In this document: in pieces, positions 56,442 through 64,000 of the stretch
Layout: each line of letters opens with the position of its first letter
Position numbering within the stretch: the stretch's first letter is position 1
NCBI GenBank assembly: GCA_021234155.1
Contig: JAJEKV010000062.1
Coordinates: forward strand, 6,788,432-6,852,431
Direction: 5' to 3'
Origin: Isoetes taiwanensis
Lineage: Eukaryota > Streptophyta > Lycopodiopsida > Isoetales > Isoetaceae
Length of the DNA stretch: 64,000 nucleotides
The notes under the pieces: model-generated
What the model was told of the DNA's origin: nothing
The model's input: only the letters and a program-made list of their open reading frames with translations
The model's database searches: none
Program-made: the position numbers and the translations under genes

Positions 56442-57568
56442 AGAGGTCCAAAGAACTTGTTCAAGTATGCCAGCGCCAGCTTGAATAATAAGGAGCTCCA
56501 GAATGGCTAGCTTCTCATGAATCGACCTCTAGCTCTCGGGAGGTCATTTGAACCTAAGATCAGCCTGCCGTAAAAATTTGATGGCACCGATCCAAGCTTC
56601 AGGTTTTTTGAACCGCATTCGCCTTGTTATTCACTCCACCCTCACGGGTATCCTACGTGATCGAGAACAAGTCGGTCTAGTTGGCTCTCTTCTTTCCGAT
56701 CAGCCTTGAGTTGGTTTGCCCCTTGCTGGAGAAAGGGCTCCCCGAAGGTAAAATTTTTTTTATTCACTGTAGAGCTCGAGGCATGCTTTGGAGAACCGGG
56801 TCGTGTTGCCAATGATCCACAAAACTTTGCAATCTAAGGCAAGGCTCGTCCAGCTTGATGATATGCATCGAATTGGTCAAAATTGCATTGAGATACCGCA
56901 CAGGATGATGTTGCACTTCAAGACCTGCTTTGAAGGGGTCGTGGAGGATGTCAAGGATATGTCATATCTATGGAGGACCCTCGGACTTTGGAGGAAGCCA
57001 TCGATTTACTGTTCGATGTGATAATCGGCTCTTGACGCGCAGGCAGGAGAGACGTGGTCAGTCAATCACACAAGCGTCCCTCAGCTACACCTTCCTCGAT
57101 TTCATCTCAGAGAATCCAACAAAATCCGCACCAGCCTATGCATTGACGGGGCAGCTCGAGGACCTTATCCGCCGGAAGCAATATCCTGAGAGAGGCTAAT
57201 CTTTTGCCTCTACCGGGGGAGCTGGTCATATTGCTCTTGATGCCCTTGAAGCGCCCAAATCGGCTCTGAAACCGCTTGAACCCCCGTCCGAGTAGTTAGA
57301 GTCTCTCGACGCTTGTTTTTGACATTCCCTTCAACTCCTCCCACATGTGACGGTTTTTATTCCTCGGACAAGGTCAAGAAAGAATTTTTTTCTATTTCAT
57401 TGAGAGTCGGAGAATGGGAGGATAGAGACGATGACACAACTTGATTGTGGTGCGAATGCCCTCGCTTCATAGATAGTATGTTCGCTACTAAGCACGCCAT
57501 TCCTAGAAGGGTGGTCGAGCATCTAGCCTCAATGTGATTGATGGGCGTGAGATCTCTTCAGGCGCAGC
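56442..57568. other. 1.1 kb unassigned
   Basis: Short ORFs at 56,788-57,021 and 56,930-57,199 (+) overlap in different frames ('LVQLDDMHRIGQNCIEIPHR'). I see no recognisable domain. It separates the LINE from the tandem LTR array. Confidence 0.3.
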
Positions 57569-58151
57569 AGTTAGTCCCGTGCCTCCCGGTACAGACTATT
57601 CATGCATACGACGGACTGTGTCAAGGCCAAGGATCCACAACCAAAGCTGGTCCGTGCGTCAAAGGCTCAGCCAGAAGACCAAGACCACGCAGACAAAGAC
57701 CACGCTGGCGTCAACAAGAAGCGGCGCGCCAGACAAGTGACGCCGACCACCACCGCCCGCATCGGGCCAAACGTGATTCGAGGCTTTTCAAGAGGCACCG
57801 CTGCATTCCTGCAAATCAGGCCTCCTTCCAGGAGTCGCCACCGAAATCAGTCAGAGTGTCTATATTGGGCCAAAGGCCATTGTACTATATATATGAGTAG
57901 AGCTAGCACATGAGTTTTTAGATGAGTTTTGAGTCTTGTCTCAGTTTAGTTTTCTCTCGATTGCGAGAGCTCATGTATCTTCATTGACATCAAGGAAGCT
58001 TATTATTGTGATATCATTGTTCTTGTTGTTCTCTTTTCTCTTCTCTTGTTCTTTCTTGCAAATCCCGTGACATAGTTCCGTGATTCTCCTGATCCATCCA
58101 GGGTCCTCACAGGGGCCGGCCTTGCGGAGTTCCCAACCTGCACCCCAAACA
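57569..58151 (+). mobile_element. TRIM-like LTR 1
   Basis: Starts AGTTAGTCCCGTGCCTCC (TG changed to AG), ends CCCCAAACA. TATA-like CTATATATATG at 57,885-57,895 and a conserved GAGTAGAGCTAGCACATGAG after it mark the likely transcription start region. Confidence 0.85.
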
Positions 58152-58152
58152 C

Positions 58153-58354
58153 CGGTGCCGCTATCGGGGATGCAGATCCCCGCCTTTGCTCAACACTCCT
58201 GACGCTCTTCAAACACGCCAGGACCTCATTGCCCATTACCATAATGGCGCCCGCCCTCATTCCCCGTGAGGATCACTTTCGTGATCGCTGGTTTCCCCGC
58301 CTCCGGAAGCACTTCCTTCTTTCTTCCGTGACCGAGTGTCGCTTTGGTGGGGGA
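58153..58354 (+). mobile_element. TRIM-like internal region 1
   Basis: Begins with a damaged primer-binding site (CGGTGCCGCTATCGGGGAT) and ends with a purine tract GGTGGGGGA. It includes a short possible gag start (ATGGCGCCCGCCCTCATTCC at about 58,244). Confidence 0.8.
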
Positions 58355-58939
58355 GGTTAGTCATGTGCCTCCGGCACAGACTATTCATGCATACGACGGA
58401 CCAGGTCAAGGCCAAGGATCCACAACCGCGCTGGGTCCGTCGGCCAAAGGCTCAATGAAGACCAAGCGCACTAATGCCAGACAAAGACCACGCCTCAAGG
58501 CCAACAAGAGGCGGCCGCATAAGTGGACGGCCTGCCACCGCCTCGCTGCCAACAAGTGATTTCGTGCTTTTCAAGAGGCAATCGCCGTCTCCTCAAGAAT
58601 CGGCCTCCTTCCGTGAGTCGCCACCTAAATCAGTCAGAGTGTCTATATTGGGCCAAAGGCCATTGTACTATATATATGAGTAGAGCTAGCACATGAGTTT
58701 TTAGATGAGTTTTGAGTCTTGTCTCAGTTTAGTTTTCTCTCGATTGCGAGAGCTCATGTATCTTCATTGACATCAAGGAAGCTTATTATTGTGATCTCAT
58801 TGTTCTTGTTGTTCTCTTTTCTCTTCTCTTGTTCTTTCTTGCAAATCCCGCGTGACATAGTTCCAGGATTCTCCTGTTGGATCCAAGGGTCCTCACAGAG
58901 GGCTGTCTTGCAGGAGTTCCCGAACCCAGACCCCAAACA
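58355..58939 (+). mobile_element. TRIM-like LTR 2
   Basis: Same structure as LTR 1, with TATA-like CTATATATATG near 58,668. Ends CCCCAAACA at 58,939. Confidence 0.85.
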
Positions 58940-58940
58940 C

Positions 58941-58959
58941 TGGCGCCGTTGCCGGGGAT
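58941..58959 (+). promoter_or_regulatory. Primer-binding site complementary to tRNA-Asp
   Basis: TGGCGCCGTTGCCGGGGAT lies one base after the LTR 2 end and is complementary to the 3' end (including CCA) of plant tRNA-Asp. It primes minus-strand DNA synthesis. Confidence 0.9.
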
Positions 58960-59139
58960 GCAGATCCTGCCCTTGGGCTCAACACTCCTGACGCTCTTCA
59001 AACACGCCAGGACCTCATTGCCCATTACCATAATGGCGCCCGTCCTCATTCCCGTGAGGATACTTTCAGGATCGCCGTTTCCCCGCCCCCGGAAGCACTT
59101 CCTCCTTTTCTTGACCCGAAAGTGTCGCTTGGTGGGGGG
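58941..59139 (+). mobile_element. TRIM-like internal region 2
   Basis: About 199 bases from the intact primer-binding site to the polypurine tract GGTGGGGGG (59,131-59,139). Contains ATGGCGCCCGTCCTCATTCC at about 59,033, opening a frame of about 37 codons before the next LTR, probably a gag N-terminal vestige. Confidence 0.85.
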
Positions 59140-59720
59140 TGTTAGTCCCGGTGCCTCCCCGGCAGACTATTCATGCATACGACGGCCAGGTCAAGGCCAA
59201 GGATCCACAACCAGGCGCTGGTCCGGCGTGCCAAAGACTCAGCCAGAAGACCAAGCAGACCACGCAGACAAAGACCACGCTGGCGTCCAACAAGAGGCGC
59301 GCCAGATAAGTGATCCCCGCCACCTCCTCGGCCGGGCCATAGCATGATTTCCAGGCTTATCAAGAGGCACCGTGATTCCTCAAGAACGGGCCTCCTTCCA
59401 GAGTCGGCACCGAAATCGTGAGTGTCTATATTGGGCCAAAGGCCATTGTACTATATATATATGAGTAGAGCTAGCACATGAGTTTTTAGATGAGTTTTGA
59501 GTCTTGTCTCGCTTTAGTTTTCTCGACAAAAGAGCTCATGTATCTTCATTGACATCAAGGAAGCTTATTATTGTGATCTCATTGTTCTTGTTGTTCTCTT
59601 TTCTCTTCTCTTGTTCTTTCTTGCAAATCCCGCGACATAGTTCCGTGATTCTCCCCGTTGGATCCAAGGGTCCCTGCAGGGTCAATCTTTTGCAGAGTTC
59701 CCAACCCGGACCCCCAAACA
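59140..59720 (+). mobile_element. TRIM-like LTR 3
   Basis: The only copy with an intact TG start (TGTTAGTCCC), directly after the polypurine tract. TATA-like CTATATATATATG at about 59,451. Ends CCCCCAAACA, then passes into unrelated sequence without a primer-binding site. Confidence 0.85.
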
Positions 59721-60140
59721 CGCTAGATCCACGGAATATACCACCTCTTCCCATTTTGTTCGAGGGAGCTTCTTGTAGCATTTCCTTCAATCTCATTCTT
59801 TAGCCCACATGCCCATGAGTCTTGGGTCTGCCCCGCTCGAGCTACATAACCCACCCATTGATTAGCGTACTAGATCCTTTCTCGGTTTGTTGGTTAGAGC
59901 CTAGTTCCATTCATCGTGGTTCAAGCCTCTCGCACCAATATCTACTTCAGTCCATACAAAGATCGTGGGCTCTTGATGTTTGTCCTTGTTGTTCCCTTTA
60001 CACTCCCAGTTCATGCCCTGATTTCTCGATTATGTTCTTGATGATATCCCAGCTCCAGCTCCAGCTCCAGCTCCAGCTCCAGCTCGGCTCCGCCTCACTC
60101 CCCAGCTCCCGCCTCCTGCTCTAGTTCCCGTTTACGCTCT
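59721..60140. other. Spacer between the TRIM array and chromovirus B
   Basis: A plus-strand ORF (59,822-60,124) ends in a Gln/Leu run encoded by a CAGCTC repeat. It could be a residue of chromovirus gag or leader, but nothing is recognised and copy A has no equivalent. Confidence 0.3.
60050..60086 (+). repeat. (CAGCTC)6 microsatellite
   Basis: Six tandem CAGCTC units followed by a degenerate Ser/Leu-coding, CT-rich stretch. Confidence 0.9.
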
Positions 60141-60391
60141 GCTCCGGTCCACCTCGCTCCGATTCTTGATCCAGTTCTGCTCCAATTCCTGTCCCGATTC
60201 TGCTCCTACTGGGCCCGCAACATTCCTTCCTCGCTCTCGTTCTTGATCCCCGCTTCAGAGGCTTCTTCAGCGCCCTCAACTCCATTATCTCAAGATCTCT
60301 CTTCACAAGTTTATTAGATCTGGTAGACAAGATTCCAAATCAAAGATTTGCAATCCAAGTCCATCCTTCGACTAGCTCTCGCTTTCGCGAA

Positions 60392-61181
60392 ATGTCCAAA
60401 CGCCCCAAAACGCCTCGCCTCGCCGCTCCCGATAAGTACAAGGATTTTGGCGATGTTTTTGATAAGGTCAAAGCCACCAAGCTTCCTGAGCATCGCCCTT
60501 ATGATCGCCCCATTGATCTTCACCAGAACGACCCCGGCCATTTGGCCCTATCTATGGCTTGTCGCCAAATGTAATTGAGACTTTTGCGACCTATATCGAG
60601 GAGAATCTTGCAACCGGGTTTATTCGACATTCCCAAATACCAGCGAGAGCTGCCATCTTCTTTGTTTTCAAGAAGGATGGTTCTTTGGCGGCTGGTCGTG
60701 GATTTATCGCGACCTCAACAAGATCATCGCGTAATTGGTATCCTCTCCCTCCGATTCCAAAGTTATTTGAGTGGCTCCAAGGTGCACGATACTACAAAAA
60801 ATTGATCTTCGAGGTGCCTATAGTCTTATCCGTGATCGTGAAGGTGATGAGTGGAAGACAACCTTTCGAACTCCTGGTATGATCATTTTGAGTATACCGC
60901 CATGCCTTCGCCTTACCAATGCTCCAAAGAAATTTTCAAAGACATGGCTAACCATGTTTTCGAGAGTTTTGGATCTTTTTGTTATCGTCTATCTAGATGA
61001 TGTTCTGATTTATTCAAAGACTTTGGAGGAGCATGAAGAACATGTCGGGAAGGTCCTTGTAAGCTACGGAACATGGACTTTATGCCAAGCCGAGAAGTGT
61101 CGGTCGAAAGGTGACAATGTCGAAGCCGGGCTATCGATCACATCTCGTGATGTTACCATGGAAGAGAAGGTCGGTTCTTGA
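60392..61181 (+). pseudogene. Chromovirus B reverse transcriptase
   Basis: The frame 60,392-60,574 gives the leader '[20 protein letters not shown]' after a basic start. 60,559-60,882 gives '[20 protein letters not shown]', then 60,771-61,181 gives '[11 protein letters not shown]', '[12 protein letters not shown]' and '[20 protein letters not shown]', including the YLDD catalytic box. These are the same RT blocks as in copy A, with different frameshifts. The FGL block is reduced to 'PPCLRLTNAPKKFSKTWL' by small deletions. Confidence 0.9.
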
Positions 61182-61640
61182 TTGAGAAACACCTTCCTCG
61201 GTAAAGATGTACAATCTTTCTTGGGTTTGCCAATTTTTATCGCCACTTCATCAAGGACTATTCGGAGATCGCCTTTGCCTTTGACACGCCTCACCGTAAA
61301 GGATGTTCCTTTTAAGTGGACAATTGAAGCGAATCGGCATTCATCACTCGATGCATGTCTTACAAAGAAGACTGCTTTTGCACACCCGGATCCTCAAGGC
61401 GTCCCTATATTCTCGGCCGATGCATCGATTTTGCTCTTTGGCAAGATCTTGTTGCAAGAGGGGATGATCATGAGCTGCACCCGATCGCCTATCATTCCCG
61501 AAAGTTCCGTGCCGCAAAAAATCAACTATTCTATTTACGATAAGGAACTTTTGGCGATTGTTGACTCTTTTCAGGTGAGTGGCGACATTTCTTGAGGGTT
61601 CTCCCTCATAAGGTGATATGTATACGACCGCCGCACTGGA
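61182..61640 (+). pseudogene. Chromovirus B RNase H (3' part deleted)
   Basis: Frame 61,182-61,595 has 'LGKDVQSFLGLPIFIATSSR' and, near its end, 'INYSIYDKELLAIVDSFQVS', the RNase H core, better kept here than in copy A. Directly after ACTGGAGTATTTC (61,635) the sequence jumps to GCCTCATGATACATCC, which in copy A lies about 230 bases further on. The ADALSR-type end of the domain is therefore absent. Confidence 0.8.
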
Positions 61641-61759
61641 GTATTTCGTGCCTCATGATACATCCTTGTTGGATTTTGTTCGAGCATCTCTTCCTTATGA
61701 CCCATTGGCGCAGACATAATATCACAACACTTTGCTCAAAGACTATCATCTTCCCGACA

Positions 61760-62700
61760 AATGAGGTTGACTATGATCATTTTGAGGTTCGAGATGGACT
61801 GCTTCATGATGGATTCCTCGATATTGCGGATGGTGCCCCTCGACTTCAAGTTCTCGTAGCTCACATGATTCTCCTCTCGCCGCCATTTTGGCATTGCCAA
61901 GACTGAACTTATTGCTCGAGATTATTGGTGGCGGTGTCTCCGCCAAGACCGTTGAGTCTTTTGTACGCCACGTGATATTTGTTGTCGCAGTAAAGCTCCA
62001 AACCGGCCCACATGGCCTCGCTTCAGCCTTTACCAGCCCACCGGTCCTTGGAAGAGTATTTCGGTGGATTTTATTGTCGAGCTTCCATCCTCCCAGGGCA
62101 TGATGGCATCCTTGTTGTTGTTGACCGCTTTTCCAAGATGGCACATTTCATTCCTTGCAAAACTTCTATCTCCGAAGAAGCCACAATGGTTCTCTTTGCT
62201 TCGAGAGGTGGTTCGACTCCATAGCTTACCGGATAACATTGTCGCGACCCAAGGCCCTCGCCTTGTTGCTAGCTTTTGAAGCGCCTATTGCAACTCTTGT
62301 ATGTGGAATGGTCGCTCTCTTCCGACATCATCCCGAGACCAATGGGATGTGGAGCGCACTAATCAAACACTTGAGCGAAGATTTATGATGCTTCATCAAT
62401 TATCGCCAGGATGACTGGGTTGATTGGCTACCGCCGCGTAATTTGCTTACAATAATTCTATCCATGCCTCCACGGGCCGGACTCGCCTTTCACCGCTCCC
62501 CGGATATGACCGCCAATTCCAATGCAAAAGACAGTTCGAAGCTCCGATGCTCCGGATGATCTTCAGCACCATCTCCTCCGTGCTCAAGCACGTTATCGTT
62601 ATCATGCGGTCGGCGATCGCTCGACGCCCTCATTTTGCGCTGATGATCTTGTTTGGCTCTTTATGTCCGGGATTTGCCGGTTTTCGCCCTTTGTAACAAG
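61760..62700 (+). pseudogene. Chromovirus B integrase
   Basis: The zinc-binding part is seen around 61,870-61,950 ('ARDYWW' in one frame). Frame 62,064-62,279 starts 'MDFIVELPSSQGMM', with the first catalytic Asp. The second Asp region ('YRITLSRPKALALLL' in a shifted frame) and the Glu region (shifted 'ETNGMWSALIKHLSED') follow at about 62,230-62,390. At least four frame changes interrupt it. Catalytic order and spacing match copy A. Confidence 0.75.
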
Positions 62701-62886
62701 CTTTCCACTACCGGGCGCTTTAGGTCCCTATCGGATCATTGAACGAGTTGGTGATGCCGCTCGTCTTGAGCTTCGGCCATCGGGCCTCGGCTTCACCCAA
62801 AAGTTCCATGTGTCTTTGTTGGATTGGAACCCTATATGGCGAATCCATTTCCAGATCAAGTACCTCCACCTCCACCACCACCGAGA

Positions 62887-63077
62887 TTGATGATCATGAG
62901 GAGTTCGAGGTTCGAGAGATTCTCGACTCCAAGTTTCTTCGCCGACGATTGTATTACTTTGTTGTTGATTGGGAAGGTTACTCGCCAAGTGATAGAACCT
63001 CGAGCCCGCCGAGAATCACTAATGTGCCCGACAAAATTGGCGGAGTTTCACCGACGCATCGAACAAGCCAAGTTTGA
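62887..63077 (+). pseudogene. Chromovirus B chromodomain
   Basis: The frame 62,739-63,077 contains 'DDHEEFEVREILDSKFLRRR', then 'LYYFVVDWEGYSPSDRT', an almost complete chromodomain within a single ORF. One Val is duplicated before DWEGY, from a GTT repeat. The cage Trp after the final T is replaced (T-S-S-P) by a change at a CTGG site, different from the change at the same site in copy A. The role would be targeting integration to methylated-histone chromatin. Confidence 0.85.
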
Positions 63078-63110
63078 GTACTCGCCCCAAACCGGGGACT
63101 CGTCGCCGTC

Positions 63111-63124
63111 GTGGGAGGGGATGG
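63111..63124 (+). promoter_or_regulatory. Polypurine tract, chromovirus B
   Basis: GTGGGAGGGGATGG directly precedes the LTR start TGTGACGACC. Confidence 0.8.
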
Positions 63125-64000
63125 TGTGACGACCATATGGATATTAAGTATCATACGATCATTATACTCATATATACAAAAGATGGTCGCACACATAGAT
63201 GCAAAAGGCATCACAATATGGATATTCGTATCATACGATCATTATACTCGTATATACAAAAGATGGTCGTCACGCAGATGCAAAGGGATAGTTGCACAAG
63301 ACAGGGTTTAAACTCGCAACCTTCCAGTTGCGAGTCACATACCCTTGCCAAGTGCGCTACCAATATTTTGTTGAAGACATACCTTCACAGCTTCCTCATA
63401 TGTGGGACTATCTCTAGGAGGTTCTAGAATATTCTAGAACCTAAATGCATGCGCGACACTTGGCGCGATCTCATCCATTGGAGTGGCGCGATCTTGACCG
63501 TTGGCTTAGATATATAAGGAGGCATCTCCTTCTTGTCGAACCATTCCGGTTCAACGCCAGTCTTGAGCCTTCTAGGCATCTGTCTCGTGTTCCTGCTTGC
63601 CTTTGGGCCATTGTATTCTTGATTCCTGTTCATATATCAGATTCTTTGCCGATCTTGGCGTATTTCTTCCGTATTTCTTGCGTATTTTCCATGTATTTTC
63701 CTTGTTTTCGAGTAGGTGAGAATACGTAAGAAATAGACTCGTTGATAAATCCCTGCATCTTTTCCTTGTCTGTGAAAATATGTCCTTGTCCTTGTCATTT
63801 ATCTAGATCATGTCAACAATGTATCTTTCGTCCAATATATGATCATTATCAAGTTAAGCATTCATGTAGCGCTGGAAAAATATATTACATACAACAAATA
63901 GTATATCGTGTATGTCCCTGGTTTTGTTTTCTTATTGTTATTATTCTATCATGGTATTGATCATGGAATTTCTTCGATATGATAGCATGACTAAAAAAAA
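63125..64000 (+). mobile_element. Chromovirus LTR B (3' LTR; runs off the window)
   Basis: Matches LTR A throughout, with two 79-base units, the antisense tRNA-like segment (about 63,295-63,365) and a TATA box (GATATATAAGG near 63,509). It lacks the 17-base insertion of A and has an extra CCGTATTTCTT at about 63,670. The window ends in the A-run that in copy A is at 25,229-25,239. Confidence 0.8.

Larger units (their letters stand above)
57569..59720 (+). mobile_element. Tandem TRIM-like array: LTR-int-LTR-int-LTR
   Basis: Three LTRs of 581-585 bases alternate with two internal regions of about 200 bases, giving a period of about 785. The LTRs end in CAAACA, and the intact start is TGTTAGTCCC (LTR 3). 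Each internal region begins with a primer-binding site and ends with the purine tract GGTGGGGG. There is room for almost no protein. This is the architecture of a terminal-repeat retrotransposon in miniature (or a short LARD-like element) in tandem, as produced by recombination between LTRs. Confidence 0.85.
60140..63124 (+). mobile_element. Chromovirus copy B, internal region
   Basis: Collinear with copy A (21,178-24,360), with pol domains in the order RT, RNase H, integrase, chromodomain and a 3' LTR. It lacks about 230 bases between the RNase H core and integrase that copy A retains. Gag, primer-binding site and 5' LTR are not visible. Confidence 0.85.

Noticed and set aside
58003..59049. 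Minus-strand ORFs over the TRIM-like internal regions
   Set aside because: They run across LTR/internal junctions and repeat only because the units are tandem. They match no protein family I know.
51961..63124. LTR C as the 5' LTR of chromovirus B, with the LINE, purine repeat and TRIM array nested inside
   Set aside because: C has one 79-base unit while B's 3' LTR has two, and no primer-binding site or gag follows C. A pair from one insertion should start identical, so C is more likely an independent fragment.
1..64000. CRISPR array, operons, bacterial promoters or terminators
   Set aside because: Plant nuclear sequence; the tandem repeats have no conserved-repeat/unique-spacer structure and the hairpins are AT-rich palindromes.

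Overview
This is a repeat-dense, intron-style eukaryotic (land-plant) nuclear window with no complete, intact gene that I can identify. Plant origin is supported by a plant CACTA transposon end (CACTACAAGAAAAA), a tRNA-Asp primer-binding site of the plant LTR-element type, Ty1/copia and Ty3/gypsy pol fragments, and telo-box-like AAACCCTAA motifs. The chromodomain-bearing gypsy elements and the second LINE are of kinds I associate with seedless plants (mosses, lycophytes), but that is recollection and does not settle the species.

Layout. 1-3,280: two GC-rich minus-strand ORF blocks, each preceded (in minus orientation) by a CTATAAAT TATA box and a pair of palindromic TTTCTA-N5-TAGAAA motifs. 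3,281-5,000: unidentified sequence and a short TGTGCACA-rich tandem repeat. 5,000-17,240: copy 1 of a roughly 12-kb duplicated segment. 17,241-21,170: a broken minus-strand LINE (endonuclease, reverse transcriptase, zinc-binding tail). 21,178-25,239: a broken plus-strand chromovirus (gypsy pol with C-terminal chromodomain) and its 3' LTR. 25,240-27,961: two MITE-like inverted-repeat elements and unassigned sequence. 27,962-40,030: copy 2 of the 12-kb segment, direct orientation. 39,668-48,796: a 9.1-kb structure with 1.25-kb inverted arms enclosing 1.1-kb tandem LTR-like units, a minus-strand gypsy fragment and a minus-strand copia fragment. 48,797-51,960: nothing recognised. 51,961-52,390: a third, isolated copy of the chromovirus LTR. 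52,580-54,348: a 1.8-kb almost pure purine minisatellite. 54,380-56,441: a second LINE of a different type. 57,569-59,720: a tandem LTR-internal-LTR-internal-LTR array of a tiny non-autonomous retrotransposon. 60,140-64,000: a second chromovirus copy with its 3' LTR running off the window.

How it fits together. The window reads as nested and serial transposition plus at least one large duplication. The chromovirus copies share pol order RT, RNase H, integrase, chromodomain, then polypurine tract and LTR; both lack a recognisable 5' LTR and gag. The most compact self-consistent system is the small tandem LTR element at 57.6-59.7 kb, with primer-binding sites and polypurine tracts but almost no coding capacity.

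Caution. Where repeat copies can be compared, a large share of the differences fall at CTG/CAG trinucleotides or in homopolymers rather than being ordinary substitutions. Many frameshifts in the transposon genes may therefore be base-calling errors at CHG-methylated cytosines, not real mutations. An island at about 11.5-13.5 kb (and its partner at 34.5-36.6 kb) lacks this signature and holds an unidentified minus-strand ORF cluster.
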